NCBI RefSeq assembly: GCF_028416575.1
Contig: NZ_JAMQKB010000008.1
Location: forward strand, 81,578-145,577
Origin: Terrihalobacillus insolitus
GTDB taxonomy: Bacteria; Bacillota; Bacilli; Bacillales; Amphibacillaceae
Length of the DNA: 64,000 bases
Direction of reading: 5' to 3'
Shown: positions 54,714-63,760 of the stretch, in pieces
Layout: every line of letters starts with the position of its first letter
Numbering within the stretch: the first letter of the stretch is position 1
Program-made: the position numbers and the translations under genes
Notes under the pieces: generated by a model
Seen by the model: only the letters and a program-made list of their open reading frames with translations
What the model was told of the DNA's origin: nothing
Database searches by the model: none

Positions 54714-55634
54714 GTGAAGAAACGACAACTAGGTTCCTCGGATCTGTACTTATCTGAATTAGGTCTCGGCTGCATGTCTCTAGGCACTGATGAGCAAAAA
54801 GCAAGAGCGATTGTGGAACGTGCTGTAGAAGCGGGCATCAATTATTTAGATACAGCAGACCTTTATGACCTTGGTAAGAATGAAGAAATCGTAGGGAAAG
54901 TTGTTAAAGGAATGCGTGACAAAGTTTTCATTGGAACAAAGGTCGGTAATCACTTTAACGTAGAAGATGGGAGCTGGTTTTGGGATCCATCTAAAGCATA
55001 TATAAAGGAAGAAATAAAAGAAAGCTTGCGAAGACTAGGACTTGATTACATCGATCTTTATCAATTACATGGCGGAACAATGGAAGATCCAATTGGCGAA
55101 ACGATTTCTGCTTTTGAGGAGTTAAAGCAAGAAGGATTGATCCGAGAATACGGAATTTCCTCCATCCGACCAAATGTTATTAGAGAATATGTAAAACACT
55201 CTAATATTGTGAGTGTCATGACGCAGTATAGCCTGTTCGATCGTAGGCCTGAGGAAGAAACCTTGAATTTGTTGAAAGAAAATAATATTGGTGTTTTAGC
55301 ACGAGGGCCTATGGCAAAAGGAATGCTGAGCCATAACGCCTCTTCCATTGTGAAAGAAAAAGGAAAAGATGGCTATCTTAGTTATACGTTCAAGGAACTA
55401 TCGGAAATGGTAGGTGAAATAGAGAAAAACGCTGGGGAGAGTCGTCCAATAGAAGCATTGGCCTTACAATATATTCTCCATCACGATTCGGTCACGACCG
55501 CCGTTTTTGGTGCTAGCTCCGTTCAGCAGTTAGAAAAAAACCTCCAATATATGGATGCGCCCGAATTAACCGATGATCAATACGAAACATTACAATCGAT
55601 AACCAAGCCTATTACGTATGACAAACACCGATAA
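54714..55634 (+). CDS. yqkF: Aldo/keto reductase (YqkF-like)
   Basis: A 306-residue NADPH-dependent oxidoreductase with the AKR tetrad Asp-Tyr-Lys-His visible in YLDTADLYD, GTKVGN and LYQLHGG. Start GTG 54714 with AAAGGA eight bases before gives the exact B. subtilis YqkF length; an ATG nine bases upstream abuts the ribosome site. Natural substrate unknown. Divergent from nudF. Confidence 0.9.
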   Translation: MKKRQLGSSDLYLSELGLGCMSLGTDEQKARAIVERAVEAGINYLDTADLYDLGKNEEIVGKVVKGMRDKVFIGTKVGNHFNVEDGSWFWDPSKAYIKEEIKESLRRLGLDYIDLYQLHGGTMEDPIGETISAFEELKQEGLIREYGISSIRPNVIREYVKHSNIVSVMTQYSLFDRRPEEETLNLLKENNIGVLARGPMAKGMLSHNASSIVKEKGKDGYLSYTFKELSEMVGEIEKNAGESRPIEALALQYILHHDSVTTAVFGASSVQQLEKNLQYMDAPELTDDQYETLQSITKPITYDKHR

Positions 55635-55643
55635 TATAGCGGT

Positions 55644-55670
55644 GGTCACTCATTCGAGGAATGAGTGACC
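55644..55670 (+). terminator. Terminator-like hairpin after yqkF
   Basis: GGTCACTCATTC-GAG-GAATGAGTGACC is a perfect 12-bp stem ten bases after the yqkF stop, followed only by GTTCT; a decayed second copy (GGTCAATGAGTGGCC) lies at about 55706. Confidence 0.6.
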
Positions 55671-55781
55671 GTTCTATCGTGTGAAGCGTTTGGACGAGTC
55701 TCAATTGGTCAATGAGTGGCCATACTAAGGCTGTAAACGAGAATATCTAACAGTTGCATCCTCAAAAATGACACCCCTATT

Positions 55782-56624
55782 CTATAATTCCATATTATTT
55801 ACTTTGTCAGGGTTATTCATTTGTAGCCACTTTTCAGATTCATTTATCATCCAAATCCCAAACTTATCTAAAACATTTATAATTTCATTCGAATTTTCAA
55901 CTGGGTCAATAGCATATTGAAGTATCTGTTTCATTTCAGGTTCTTTCACTGGATAATATTCAGCAAATAACTTGTACGCTGGGAATAAGTCTCTTGTATA
56001 TTGATTTTCCTCCACAATTACAAGCGCAAGCCCAGCCCTAACTATGATTTTCATAATCCAACTACAACAATCTAATATATCCTCCGAATCATGGTTACCA
56101 TCAAGGTCTTTTTTGGCTTGTTCAATTTGATTTTTCAGATTAACAAGATGTTCGTTTCCAAGAGTTTGGTCTGCTTTATAATTAGGTAAGTGAACGGTCA
56201 AATCTTCACCAAATACGCACACGCTATGTGTCTTTATCATAAACGGAATGATTGAAAACGTAGTAGTTTCTAAAATGTCTTCTATATGATAAAAACTAAA
56301 TTCTACTCCATTTACACAGTTGAATTTTTGGTTCAATTCTTGTTCCACCTTATCTACCCATTTCAAGTCAATATCATTCGTTTTTTTATTCGTAATGGCC
56401 ATTGTATCCAAGTCTGAAACGCCATTTATACCCAATCCACGTGGAATTGAACCCCTAATATAAATGCTAATTAAGTTTGATCCCAAATGGGCTTGATAAA
56501 TTTCTATTACTTCATCTATTACTTTGAGAAAGTCAGGCTTTACCTTCTTTAAACTTGAATCATTGCGTATATATCCATTATCATCAGTTGGGCAAAAACG
56601 TCCAATGTTTTTAATTTTTGTCAC
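55782..56624 (-). CDS. Nucleotidyltransferase-domain protein
   Basis: A 280-residue protein with the polymerase-beta-type nucleotidyltransferase motif RGSIPRGLGINGVSDLDTM (GS-x-DxD) at about residues 57-75, a third acidic position in VEFSFYH, and a helical C-terminal half. This layout occurs in antibiotic adenylyltransferases and in uncharacterised housekeeping-like relatives. The substrate cannot be told from sequence. GTG 56624 behind GGGGAGATACG is the likely start. It begins the accessory region. Confidence 0.7.
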   Translation of the reverse strand: MTKIKNIGRFCPTDDNGYIRNDSSLKKVKPDFLKVIDEVIEIYQAHLGSNLISIYIRGSIPRGLGINGVSDLDTMAITNKKTNDIDLKWVDKVEQELNQKFNCVNGVEFSFYHIEDILETTTFSIIPFMIKTHSVCVFGEDLTVHLPNYKADQTLGNEHLVNLKNQIEQAKKDLDGNHDSEDILDCCSWIMKIIVRAGLALVIVEENQYTRDLFPAYKLFAEYYPVKEPEMKQILQYAIDPVENSNEIINVLDKFGIWMINESEKWLQMNNPDKVNNMEL

Positions 56625-56834
56625 CGTATCTCCCCTTTGAATTGTTAACACGTCCTTTTGGGTTGATTAGTCGTTACCATAATCATACCAAAAACTAGGG
56701 TTCTTGCGGACTTTCTTGCTTTTTGTCCCTTTAAAAAATAGGTTATTTCTAATTTAATAAGGTGTGACACTCAAGTAACAATTAGGCTTTTTCTTTTAAA
56801 ACAGCCTCTATACTAGAAGAAGCGACTGCTGCTA

Positions 56835-57053
56835 TTATTGACGCTTGCGCCCTATCTTGAAGACTCGAAAATAAGCTAAACTATAAAATAATAGTGGTCC
56901 TTGTTTTATATACATCAACACTCTTTTCTTTCTTACTTCTTTTGGTCCTATAAGGGCAGCCACTATGCCAACTAATCCATATATTATAAAAGAAGTAACA
57001 TAGCCCCATGTACCAATTAACAATCCAGCGAATAATGAACCTAAGGAACAAGA
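56835..57053 (-). pseudogene. C-terminal fragment of a transporter (MFS-like)
   Basis: The frame encodes two hydrophobic segments (SLGSLFAGLLIGTWGYV and SFIIYGLVGIVAALIGP) ending in KEVRKKR, like the last helices of a major-facilitator or related permease. There is no N-terminal part; the sequence upstream switches to an unrelated oxidoreductase fragment within about 20 bases. Confidence 0.45.
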
Positions 57054-57304
57054 AAATTTTTACTTTCTCTTGCATTGGCAAGGCTTGTATAAGCGATAAA
57101 ACGAACTCCCGCACGCTTTGCCTCAGCTACTGCGTTGTTATGCTCGCGAATTCTAGTTTCGTTATCGCCATCCGCAGAAATAATCAATAAGCGATCAATA
57201 CCAGCAAAAACTTGACCAAGCGTTTCTGGATGGTCAAAGTCTCCTTGGCTAACATCTACTCCACGGGTCTGTAATTCTTGCGCTTTTTCTAGGTTACGAA
57301 GCAC
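57041..57304 (-). pseudogene. Internal fragment of an NmrA/QorB-like NAD(P)-binding oxidoreductase
   Basis: VLRNLEKAQELQTRGVDVSQ, GDFDHPETLGQVFAGIDRLL and NAVAEAKRAGVRFIAYTS match residues about 30-110 of NmrA-type quinone reductases. The nucleotide-binding N-terminus (GATG) and the C-terminal two thirds are missing. A stop follows after ANARESKNFLVP. Broken at both ends. Confidence 0.6.
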
Positions 57305-57534
57305 GTTTGAAACGAATCATAGATGAAGAGGCTGCCAAACGGGAAGCTGAGCTTAACATACAGGAGGCAAAACAAAAGGCAGAACAGAAGGTAGAACAAA
57401 CGGTTAAAGAAGCGAAGGAGCATAATGAAGAGATTGCTAGGCGACTGTTAACAAAGGGAATGTCCGTTAAAGAGGTTGCAGAAATCATTGATCTTGATGT
57501 GGATAGAGTCAGAAAAATAAAACTTGACATGTGA
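57283..57534 (+). pseudogene. C-terminal fragment of an Rpn/PD-(D/E)XK-type transposase-like nuclease
   Basis: The frame GYEARLKRIIDEEAAKREAE, then a charged coiled-coil, then LLTKGMSVKEVAEIIDLDVD resembles the C-terminal tail of Rpn-family recombination-promoting nucleases. The catalytic N-terminal domain is absent and the frame merges into the antisense of the NmrA-like fragment. Confidence 0.5.
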
Positions 57535-57540
57535 AAACTC

Positions 57541-57874
57541 AGACGGAAATAGGCCCTATGTCCATTTGGAACAAAGGGCTTCTTCTTTTCTAGATGATTC
57601 CAGTGGTGACTGTCACCACCCGAAAAAAATCTTGTTTCACGGAATGTTTCACTAGACATACTAGGCACTGATTGCTGGACATTAGCTCGTATCCCAGTAC
57701 CTGGTATTTAATCTTTAAATGGTTTTAGACCCCAACCTCTAAGCGAAGCGTAGGTGGGAATTTCCAATCAGATGTTTCAGCTTGCTGAAACGAGTTCGCT
57801 TTTGAATCTCCAACGTAATTAAATGTTTGGAGTTTCCTCTAACTTCCCTCCGTAAATTCTAAAAAGAAAATACC
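57541..57874. other. Gene-free stretch with palindromes, possible mobile-element end
   Basis: It holds a GTGGTGA-CTG-TCACCAC palindrome (57603-57619) and a hairpin CCCAACCT...AGGTGGG with the loop CTAAGCGAAGCGT (about 57730-57757). The second hairpin, followed by a TTTCAGC-TTG-CTGAAA stem-loop, resembles structured right ends (omega-RNA region) of IS200/IS605-type elements, but no tnpA or tnpB remains. Confidence 0.3.
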
Positions 57875-60307
57875 CTATCTCCCCTTCCGCTCAAAGTAAT
57901 CATGCAATCTATAGTCACAAACCTCCCTTGTCATTTGAAACAACGTACCAAGATCCTTCTCAGTAACATCAAACCCCAAGCGGAATTTGTCACCATCAAA
58001 TACTAGTAAACCTTTAGAACTTCCACTCCACTTGGTCATAGGCATATTTGCTACGATTTTTGCTACCTTTTCTTGATCATAATTCCATAGTTTCCTTGTC
58101 TTCTTATCAGAGAAATCCGCTTGTTTCCGATGTTCTTTTTCTGTAAAATATCGATAAAAATATGGTGCTACCTCTTCTGGGGTTATGGCATTATGCCAGT
58201 TTGATTCTCCCCTATTTAACATATAGGATAGTAAGACCATCTTATAGCTCTTCGACATGGCCGTTTTTTCTACCTCTTCTACCCATGCCTTATAATCCTG
58301 AAATACCTCTTGCTCCTTACTTATTAATTCTTCTGCCCAATACAAGAAACCAACATACGATTTAAATTCCTGCTTAATTTCCCTAGTGTTTATATTTCCG
58401 TGTAAATGCATGTCTAGATAGGTAGGACGTTTGCCGATTTCCTCTTTTAAGTCAAGGTAGGCTTGAAGGAGTTTTTCCTTTCTTGGTTGTTTTTTCTTTG
58501 TTAGCTCTTTTAATAAATCTATTACCTCAACATCAAGACTAATTTCACATTGGGTTGGTACAATAGGAACTGTTTTTTGTTTCTTTGTTCCTTTTTCATT
58601 TCTTTCCGTATCAAATAGACTTAATTTAATATCCGCATTTCGATAGTTACCAATTAGATCAATAATCGTACAGTGATTTTTTCCACCATGAAGCCTAAGT
58701 CCTCGACCTATCTGTTGGGTAAATACCGTTAATGATTCCGTAGGTCGAACAAATAATAGGGTATCAACTAGTGGGATATCTACACCTTCATTGAACAAAT
58801 CAACGGTGAAGATAACGTCATGCTCTCCCCTTTCTAATTTTTGAATCGCTTCTTTCCTATTGATGACACTTTGGGAGTGAAGGCTGATCGTGTCGTATCC
58901 GTTTTCATTAAAAAAGTTGGAAAGTAACGTTGCTTGCTTAATCGACGAACAGAAACCAATTGTACGAGTTTGTTTATGCTTCACCCATGCTTCAAGTATA
59001 TTTTTTGCTAAACCTTCACGTAATTGCGCGGCCAACAATTCGGATTGATCATACTTAGTTCCAAGCCATGTTATTTGAGAGTAATCTGTGTCATCATAGA
59101 CTCCGAAATAATGAAAAGGTGTAAGCCACCCTTGTTGGATTGCTTCAATGAAGTGCATTTGAAACGCTACATTTCCATCGCAAATAGCATACACATCCTT
59201 ACCATCCATCCGATCTGGCGTGGCGGTAATGCCTAATAAAAACTCTGGTGTAAAATGATCTAATATACGTTTGTAGGACTGTGCTGCTGCATGATGGAAT
59301 TCATCTACAACTATAAGATCAAAATAGTCTTGGGGAAATATCTGAAGGTGCTCTTTCATGCTTAAGGTAAAGATCGAAGCAAAGATGTTGTCTGTTGCCG
59401 TGTCTTTCATCTTACCGTTGTAGATACCATAATTGCGATCAGGCATGACTTGTTGAAACGATTGTTGAGCTTGATACAGAATTTCCTCTCGATGGGCAAT
59501 AAACAACACACGTCTAAATCTTCGAGCAAAAAAAGCTGCCAGGTACGTCTTTCCAAGCCCAGTCGCCATCACCACCATTGCTTTATCATAATCCTCTGCA
59601 ATGGTTGCTTCTAGCGCTTCTAAAGCCCTTTGCTGGGAAGAGCGTGGCTCAATTTTAGTACGATAATGGCTTGGAGATTCATTGGTTACCTCTTCTGTCG
59701 TGGTTTTTTCTTTTTCCTCATTAGGAAGCATTAACTCTATTTCTTCCTGCTTCGCCCATGTAGTAGCTAGATTCGGATTTTTACGATGATATTCTTCATA
59801 CTGATTCGCATATTTTTTTACCGTTTCCTCATTTACCGGAACCGTTTGATCATCATAAAAAACCTTCAAGAATCGATCTACCGCATCCTCAAAAGTGTCT
59901 GGTTCCGCTTCTTTTTCCATAACTAAATTCCACTCAACTCCTGTTGTTAGTGCTGACCTCGATAGGTTGGATGAACCGACAATAAATGTTCCTTTTTCCA
60001 TATGATTAAAAAGATAAGCCTTTGGATGAAAAGATGTCCCATTACTTCGCCACATTCGAACCTCTACGTTTTTAAAATCAGCAAATAACAGTTTCTTCAG
60101 AGCATCAGGTTGAGTTACAAATAAGTAGTCACCTGTACAAATTTTAATGTCCGCACCACGTTTGGCAGCAGCGATCAGATAAGGTCGTAATAATTCAACA
60201 CCAGATTTCATTACAAACGAAGTCAAAATGTAAATCGTTGAAGCAGTATGAATGCCCTCCAAAATTTCCGATTTTACGTTTTCTGTTATAAGTCTTATCC
60301 TAGTCAT
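57875..60307 (-). CDS. Superfamily 2 helicase with N-terminal PLD-like nuclease domain
   Basis: An 810-residue protein. About residues 1-160 form a phospholipase-D-type domain with one HxK motif (FHPKAYLF, H94/K96) and GSSNLS (N114), expected to dimerise into a nuclease. About 220-600 are a helicase core: Walker A ATGLGKT (248-254), DEFH box (335-338), GITATPDR and QQIGRGLR (532-538). The C-terminal 200 residues are unassigned, related by pattern to DUF3427-type helicases. ATG 60307 overlaps the upstream pyrophosphohydrolase stop by 8 bases. Such PLD-helicases occur in accessory and defence-like regions; a role in restricting foreign DNA is inference. Confidence 0.8.
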   Translation of the reverse strand: MTRIRLITENVKSEILEGIHTASTIYILTSFVMKSGVELLRPYLIAAAKRGADIKICTGDYLFVTQPDALKKLLFADFKNVEVRMWRSNGTSFHPKAYLFNHMEKGTFIVGSSNLSRSALTTGVEWNLVMEKEAEPDTFEDAVDRFLKVFYDDQTVPVNEETVKKYANQYEEYHRKNPNLATTWAKQEEIELMLPNEEKEKTTTEEVTNESPSHYRTKIEPRSSQQRALEALEATIAEDYDKAMVVMATGLGKTYLAAFFARRFRRVLFIAHREEILYQAQQSFQQVMPDRNYGIYNGKMKDTATDNIFASIFTLSMKEHLQIFPQDYFDLIVVDEFHHAAAQSYKRILDHFTPEFLLGITATPDRMDGKDVYAICDGNVAFQMHFIEAIQQGWLTPFHYFGVYDDTDYSQITWLGTKYDQSELLAAQLREGLAKNILEAWVKHKQTRTIGFCSSIKQATLLSNFFNENGYDTISLHSQSVINRKEAIQKLERGEHDVIFTVDLFNEGVDIPLVDTLLFVRPTESLTVFTQQIGRGLRLHGGKNHCTIIDLIGNYRNADIKLSLFDTERNEKGTKKQKTVPIVPTQCEISLDVEVIDLLKELTKKKQPRKEKLLQAYLDLKEEIGKRPTYLDMHLHGNINTREIKQEFKSYVGFLYWAEELISKEQEVFQDYKAWVEEVEKTAMSKSYKMVLLSYMLNRGESNWHNAITPEEVAPYFYRYFTEKEHRKQADFSDKKTRKLWNYDQEKVAKIVANMPMTKWSGSSKGLLVFDGDKFRLGFDVTEKDLGTLFQMTREVCDYRLHDYFERKGR

Positions 60308-60626
60308 CTTCAACCTCTAGTAGAAATACCTTATCGTTAAATACACCACGCTCTATCGCCTTTTGCTGACGAATTTCCTCCACTTGATCGATAGAGGATC
60401 CATGTATTTTAGCTATGGCATGAATCAATTCTAAAACATCAGCTAATTCCTCTAAACTATCTTGATTATTATCTGTTTTTATATATTCCTCTACTTCCTC
60501 CACCAGCTTTTTCTGTAATGCTGCTATGTAATCGTCATGGTCTAATACTTTGGTGGAGAATTGTATTCCCTGTTTTTCAATGATTTGCGGAATGAGGTCT
60601 CGTACTAATTTATTGTATATGGGCAT
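60300..60626 (-). CDS. MazG-like / phosphoribosyl-ATP pyrophosphohydrolase-type protein
   Basis: A 108-residue all-alpha NTP pyrophosphohydrolase fold with the metal motif EEVEEY...EELADVLELI (EExxE and ExxD). The opening YNKLVRDLIPQII is typical of a stand-alone family found beside helicases or nucleases. It should cleave (d)NTPs or altered nucleotides to monophosphate and pyrophosphate. The 3' end overlaps the helicase start by 8 bases, so the two proteins are made together. Start ATG 60626. Confidence 0.78.
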   Translation of the reverse strand: MPIYNKLVRDLIPQIIEKQGIQFSTKVLDHDDYIAALQKKLVEEVEEYIKTDNNQDSLEELADVLELIHAIAKIHGSSIDQVEEIRQQKAIERGVFNDKVFLLEVEDD

Positions 60627-60677
60627 AGAAATCTCCCTTTCTACTTAGTTAGTTAATTTAATAATGTGAAAACCGAA

Positions 60678-61172
60678 TTAATCATTACATCTTGCCAACG
60701 CTTTTTGGTTCTTTAACGAGATTTTTCTACCTGTACTGATAACTTCATATATTCCTTCATAACCAGATATTACTCTACTATTTTCTTCGTTTTCTACTAT
60801 ACTCGGATATGGAACTAAGTTAGGTATCGCATTCCGAATGCCACCATGCGGATCCTCCATATCCCCTTCATAGCGTGGAATTAAATGTACATGTAAGTGA
60901 TTTACTGTTTGGCCTCCAAATTCTCCAACATTTACACCAATGTTATAACCATCTGGAGCATACTGATCATCTATCAGTTTTTTCCCTTGATGGATTAAAT
61001 CATGAATCGCCATGATCTGAATGGTTGAGGCATCAAAGTATGTCTCTGCATGTGCCTTCGGGATGATTAATAAGTGCCCTTGCTGAACAGGATATTTATC
61101 ATAGAAGGCTACAGCTGCTTCATTTTCTAATTCTATTTTTAGTTCATCTTGATTACAAAACGGACAGGTCAT
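60678..61172 (-). CDS. HIT-family hydrolase
   Basis: A 164-residue histidine-triad protein: CPFC zinc-type start, GHLLIIPKAHAETYFD and the catalytic NHLHVHLIPR (HxHxHxx). HIT enzymes split nucleoside phosphoramidates or dinucleoside polyphosphates. It is 51 bases upstream of the pyrophosphohydrolase on the same strand, so they may form one operon. Start ATG 61172 behind GGAG. Confidence 0.85.
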   Translation of the reverse strand: MTCPFCNQDELKIELENEAAVAFYDKYPVQQGHLLIIPKAHAETYFDASTIQIMAIHDLIHQGKKLIDDQYAPDGYNIGVNVGEFGGQTVNHLHVHLIPRYEGDMEDPHGGIRNAIPNLVPYPSIVENEENSRVISGYEGIYEVISTGRKISLKNQKALARCND

Positions 61173-61395
61173 CGTTTTACTCCTTTAAAATTTCGTTGTA
61201 CTAATTTTATCATAGGTGAACTATGTAGTTTAGTTTTTTCCCATTTTAACTATAGAGGACATATCCACCAGTAAATGTACTAGGTAATAATGTTTTTAGC
61301 TTGTCTAGTGTTTTATTTTATGGGTGTCACCACCTGAATAATCTTGTTATATAAATATTGTTTTACACAGAAAAAGTGACAAGGGACCCTTATCT

Positions 61396-62262
61396 CTATG
61401 AAGACTTAACCGTATACTTACATGATGGATAATTCTTACACCCTAGGAATCTGCCATACTTCCCCCTTTTTTCAACCATATCTTCCCCACATTTAGGACA
61501 AGTTTTGCTGATGGAATCCGACCCATTGGTTTGACTAGTACTTTGAATGTTGTGTACCTTGGAGGACACTCTTTTTGTATTCCGTGCACTCTGTTGCACC
61601 GTCCCTTTTTTAGTAGAAGATGTTTTATTTTTGTTAGTCTTTTTCTCTTTAACCAACTTAAGATGTTCTTTCTTAACTTGTTTTAATTGTTTTTTATCCG
61701 TGATCGCTAGTTGCTCTATTTTTTTATTAATAGCATGTAACTCTATATCATTTAAACGTCTATTCGTTTGTCTTCTAATAGTATTAATAAGCTGATTAAA
61801 ATGTATAACGGTCGCCTGTTTAAAGGGCTCCTTGAACTTGAACGTTGATTGACCCGAAAAGGCTATGATGGAATGAAACTCACTTTTGTCCAAATTTAGA
61901 TAATCAGACAAAGCTTGAATATGCCCACCATTTTGCCAGATTGGATTAAATATTTTTTCTTTTCGTTTATAAATGACCTGCGTCCAATATCGCTGATTTT
62001 CGCTACCAAAAATCCATCCGTCATAGTGCTTGGTTTCGATGACAAATACACCGTATGGAGCTGTTACAATATGATCCACTTGGGTAGTTCCTTCTTTTGT
62101 AGGTACATATAAATCATTAAAAACTGTATAATTGTCAGGCTCCAATTTCTCCAATTTATTTTTTACATAACTTTCCCCTACAGCCCCTTTAATCTTGGCG
62201 AAGTTCAACTTAAATAAAATAATAAGAATAACTAATATTACTAAATAGAACATAAGTTTCAT
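61396..62262 (-). CDS. NERD-domain membrane protein with topoisomerase-type zinc finger
   Basis: A 288-residue protein: one N-terminal membrane helix (3-19), a NERD nuclease-related domain (about 24-140) with PD-(D/E)xK-like residues E30, D63 and E76-T-K78 (VDHIV, VIETKHY), a Lys-rich disordered linker (about 185-245) and a C-terminal C4 zinc finger CPKCGEDMVEKRGKYG...CKNYPSC like that of topoisomerase I. It probably acts on DNA at the membrane; family members have no settled function. First of the minus-strand genes in this accessory cluster. Confidence 0.82.
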   Translation of the reverse strand: MKLMFYLVILVILIILFKLNFAKIKGAVGESYVKNKLEKLEPDNYTVFNDLYVPTKEGTTQVDHIVTAPYGVFVIETKHYDGWIFGSENQRYWTQVIYKRKEKIFNPIWQNGGHIQALSDYLNLDKSEFHSIIAFSGQSTFKFKEPFKQATVIHFNQLINTIRRQTNRRLNDIELHAINKKIEQLAITDKKQLKQVKKEHLKLVKEKKTNKNKTSSTKKGTVQQSARNTKRVSSKVHNIQSTSQTNGSDSISKTCPKCGEDMVEKRGKYGRFLGCKNYPSCKYTVKSS

Positions 62263-62485
62263 CCACTTTCTGTATGTAATGGAAACCTAGACAAAAATAG
62301 GTTCAGTTAATGATACCACGATTTTACAAAATTGTATTACATACATGCGAAATTCTGACAACTATTTCACTGCCTTGGGCCTAACAACATCACAGAAACC
62401 CTTACTAGACAAATTCCAGCTCCGTTCCGATCATACATACCTTTTTAAAACATTACCAATTACCTCTTAAAAAGCAGATTTAATC
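62263..62485. other. Gene-free stretch upstream of the NERD gene
   Basis: AT-rich sequence with no reading frame or clear signal apart from possible AT-rich promoter elements of the NERD gene. Together with 62542-62653 it makes about 390 bases without a gene. Confidence 0.4.
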
Positions 62486-62541
62486 AAAAAGGGTACCAGT
62501 AACGCCTCCTGAACATTTGTCCATTTGGCGTTACTGGTACC
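62486..62541 (-). terminator. Terminator of the SDR gene remnant
   Basis: GGTACCAGTAACGCC / GGCGTTACTGGTACC perfect 15-bp stem with a 20-base loop, followed by CTTTTTGATT on the minus strand. The long stem also makes it symmetric enough to act on both strands. Confidence 0.65.
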
Positions 62542-62653
62542 TAAAAACTAGCTCGTTATTGTATTCACTTCTTGTAGGGTTTTATAGCCCAAACAACATG
62601 GATTCTATTACGATTCTACCAACCTAAAAGTATTCAAGAGCTATCAATTCCAA

Positions 62654-63130
62654 CTAACTCTCTTTATTAGTAATAACAACCTCGTCCACTGACAGGTATT
62701 GTCTTGACGTAACACTGTCTATGATAATGTCCGCAACATCATCTGGATCCATTAAACCCTTTCTTTCTATCTCTTTATCAATATCATCCCAAAAATCAGT
62801 TTTCATGTTTCCCATAATCATTTGGTGTGTAGATTCTTCACTTGCATTTTCTGCTAAATCAAACATACCCACTCCTGCATTGTTAACTAGTAGATCAATA
62901 GACCCAACATCTTCTTTAATGGATTGAATGACCTTTGCAACATCATCTTTTGCAGTTACGTCGAGTTCATATATAGAGTGTTTATAACTTAACGTTTCGG
63001 CTGTTCTTGTTAGTTTGCTTCTCGTCCGCCCTAGCAAACAGACGTGATGACCCAGTTTAGAATATTTCTTTGCCAGCGACGCCCCTAAACCACTTCCAGC
63101 GCCCGTAATGACAATAACATTTGAATTCAC
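62654..63130 (-). pseudogene. Short-chain dehydrogenase with internal in-frame deletion
   Basis: The first 100 residues are a normal SDR: cofactor motif TGAGSGLG, LDVTAKDD and NNAGVGMFDLAENAS. Then NASEESTHQMI jumps straight to MGNMKTDFWDDI, which in full-length SDRs lies about 75-80 residues later. The catalytic Ser and Tyr-x3-Lys are missing, so it cannot be an active reductase. Only 158 residues remain of an expected 235-240. GTG 63130 is the apparent start. The reading frame is kept. Confidence 0.75.
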
Positions 63131-63169
63131 TTAAACATTCATTCCTTTTATATCTGGTTGACGTTTATT

Positions 63170-63760
63170 TTAAGAAGAGATAGATTGTTTCTTATCCGTT
63201 TCAGGCCCTAGAAACTCGTTTTCCCAGAAGTCCGCATCTTCCAAGCCTATGTCAGCAGGGTTGAAAACAGGATCCTTTCCTTCTTTCTTTTGTTTCTCGT
63301 AATCCTTCAATACTTTTAAAGCTGGCTTTGTAAGAAGCAAAATGGCGACGAAGTTCAACCATGCCATGGTCCCCATACCTAGGTCTCCTAATGCCCATGC
63401 CATTTCTCCGGTTTGGACACTACCGTATAGTACCATTGCCAATAAGACAACTTTTAGTACATGTTTTGGCCAGACCATTTTTGTTCCACGATTACGGTTA
63501 AGAAAGGCGAGGTTGGTTTCCGCCTTATAGTAATTGGACATAACAGTCATAAAACAAAAGAAGAATAGAGCAATCGCTAGAAACGCGGAACCAAAACCAG
63601 GTAATGCAGAATCAATGGCAATTTGCGTGTATGCGGACGGTTCTGCATCGCCAAGATTATCAACAATTGGTGCTCCGTCTTCTGATGTGACATTATATAG
63701 GTGGCTATTAGATAGTAATCTTCCCTCCGTGAAAGCAAATATAGAATGGTTGAAGATTAA
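63170..63760 (-). pseudogene. C-terminal part of an alanine/sodium symporter (AGCS family)
   Basis: An open frame of 196 residues without a proper start. The segment AFLAIALFFFCFMTVMSNYY, followed by KAETNLAFLNRNRG and GTMAWLNFVAILLL, matches the last membrane helices of AGCS (AlsT-like) transporters. The first 60-65% is absent: a stop lies directly upstream at 63761-63763, and sequence to the right edge is unrelated. An internal ATG at 63550 would give a 126-residue stub. Probably a decayed gene. Confidence 0.65.

Noticed and set aside
57294..57668. 124-residue minus-strand frame
   Set aside because: It is the antisense of the Rpn-like fragment, which has the recognisable protein pattern.
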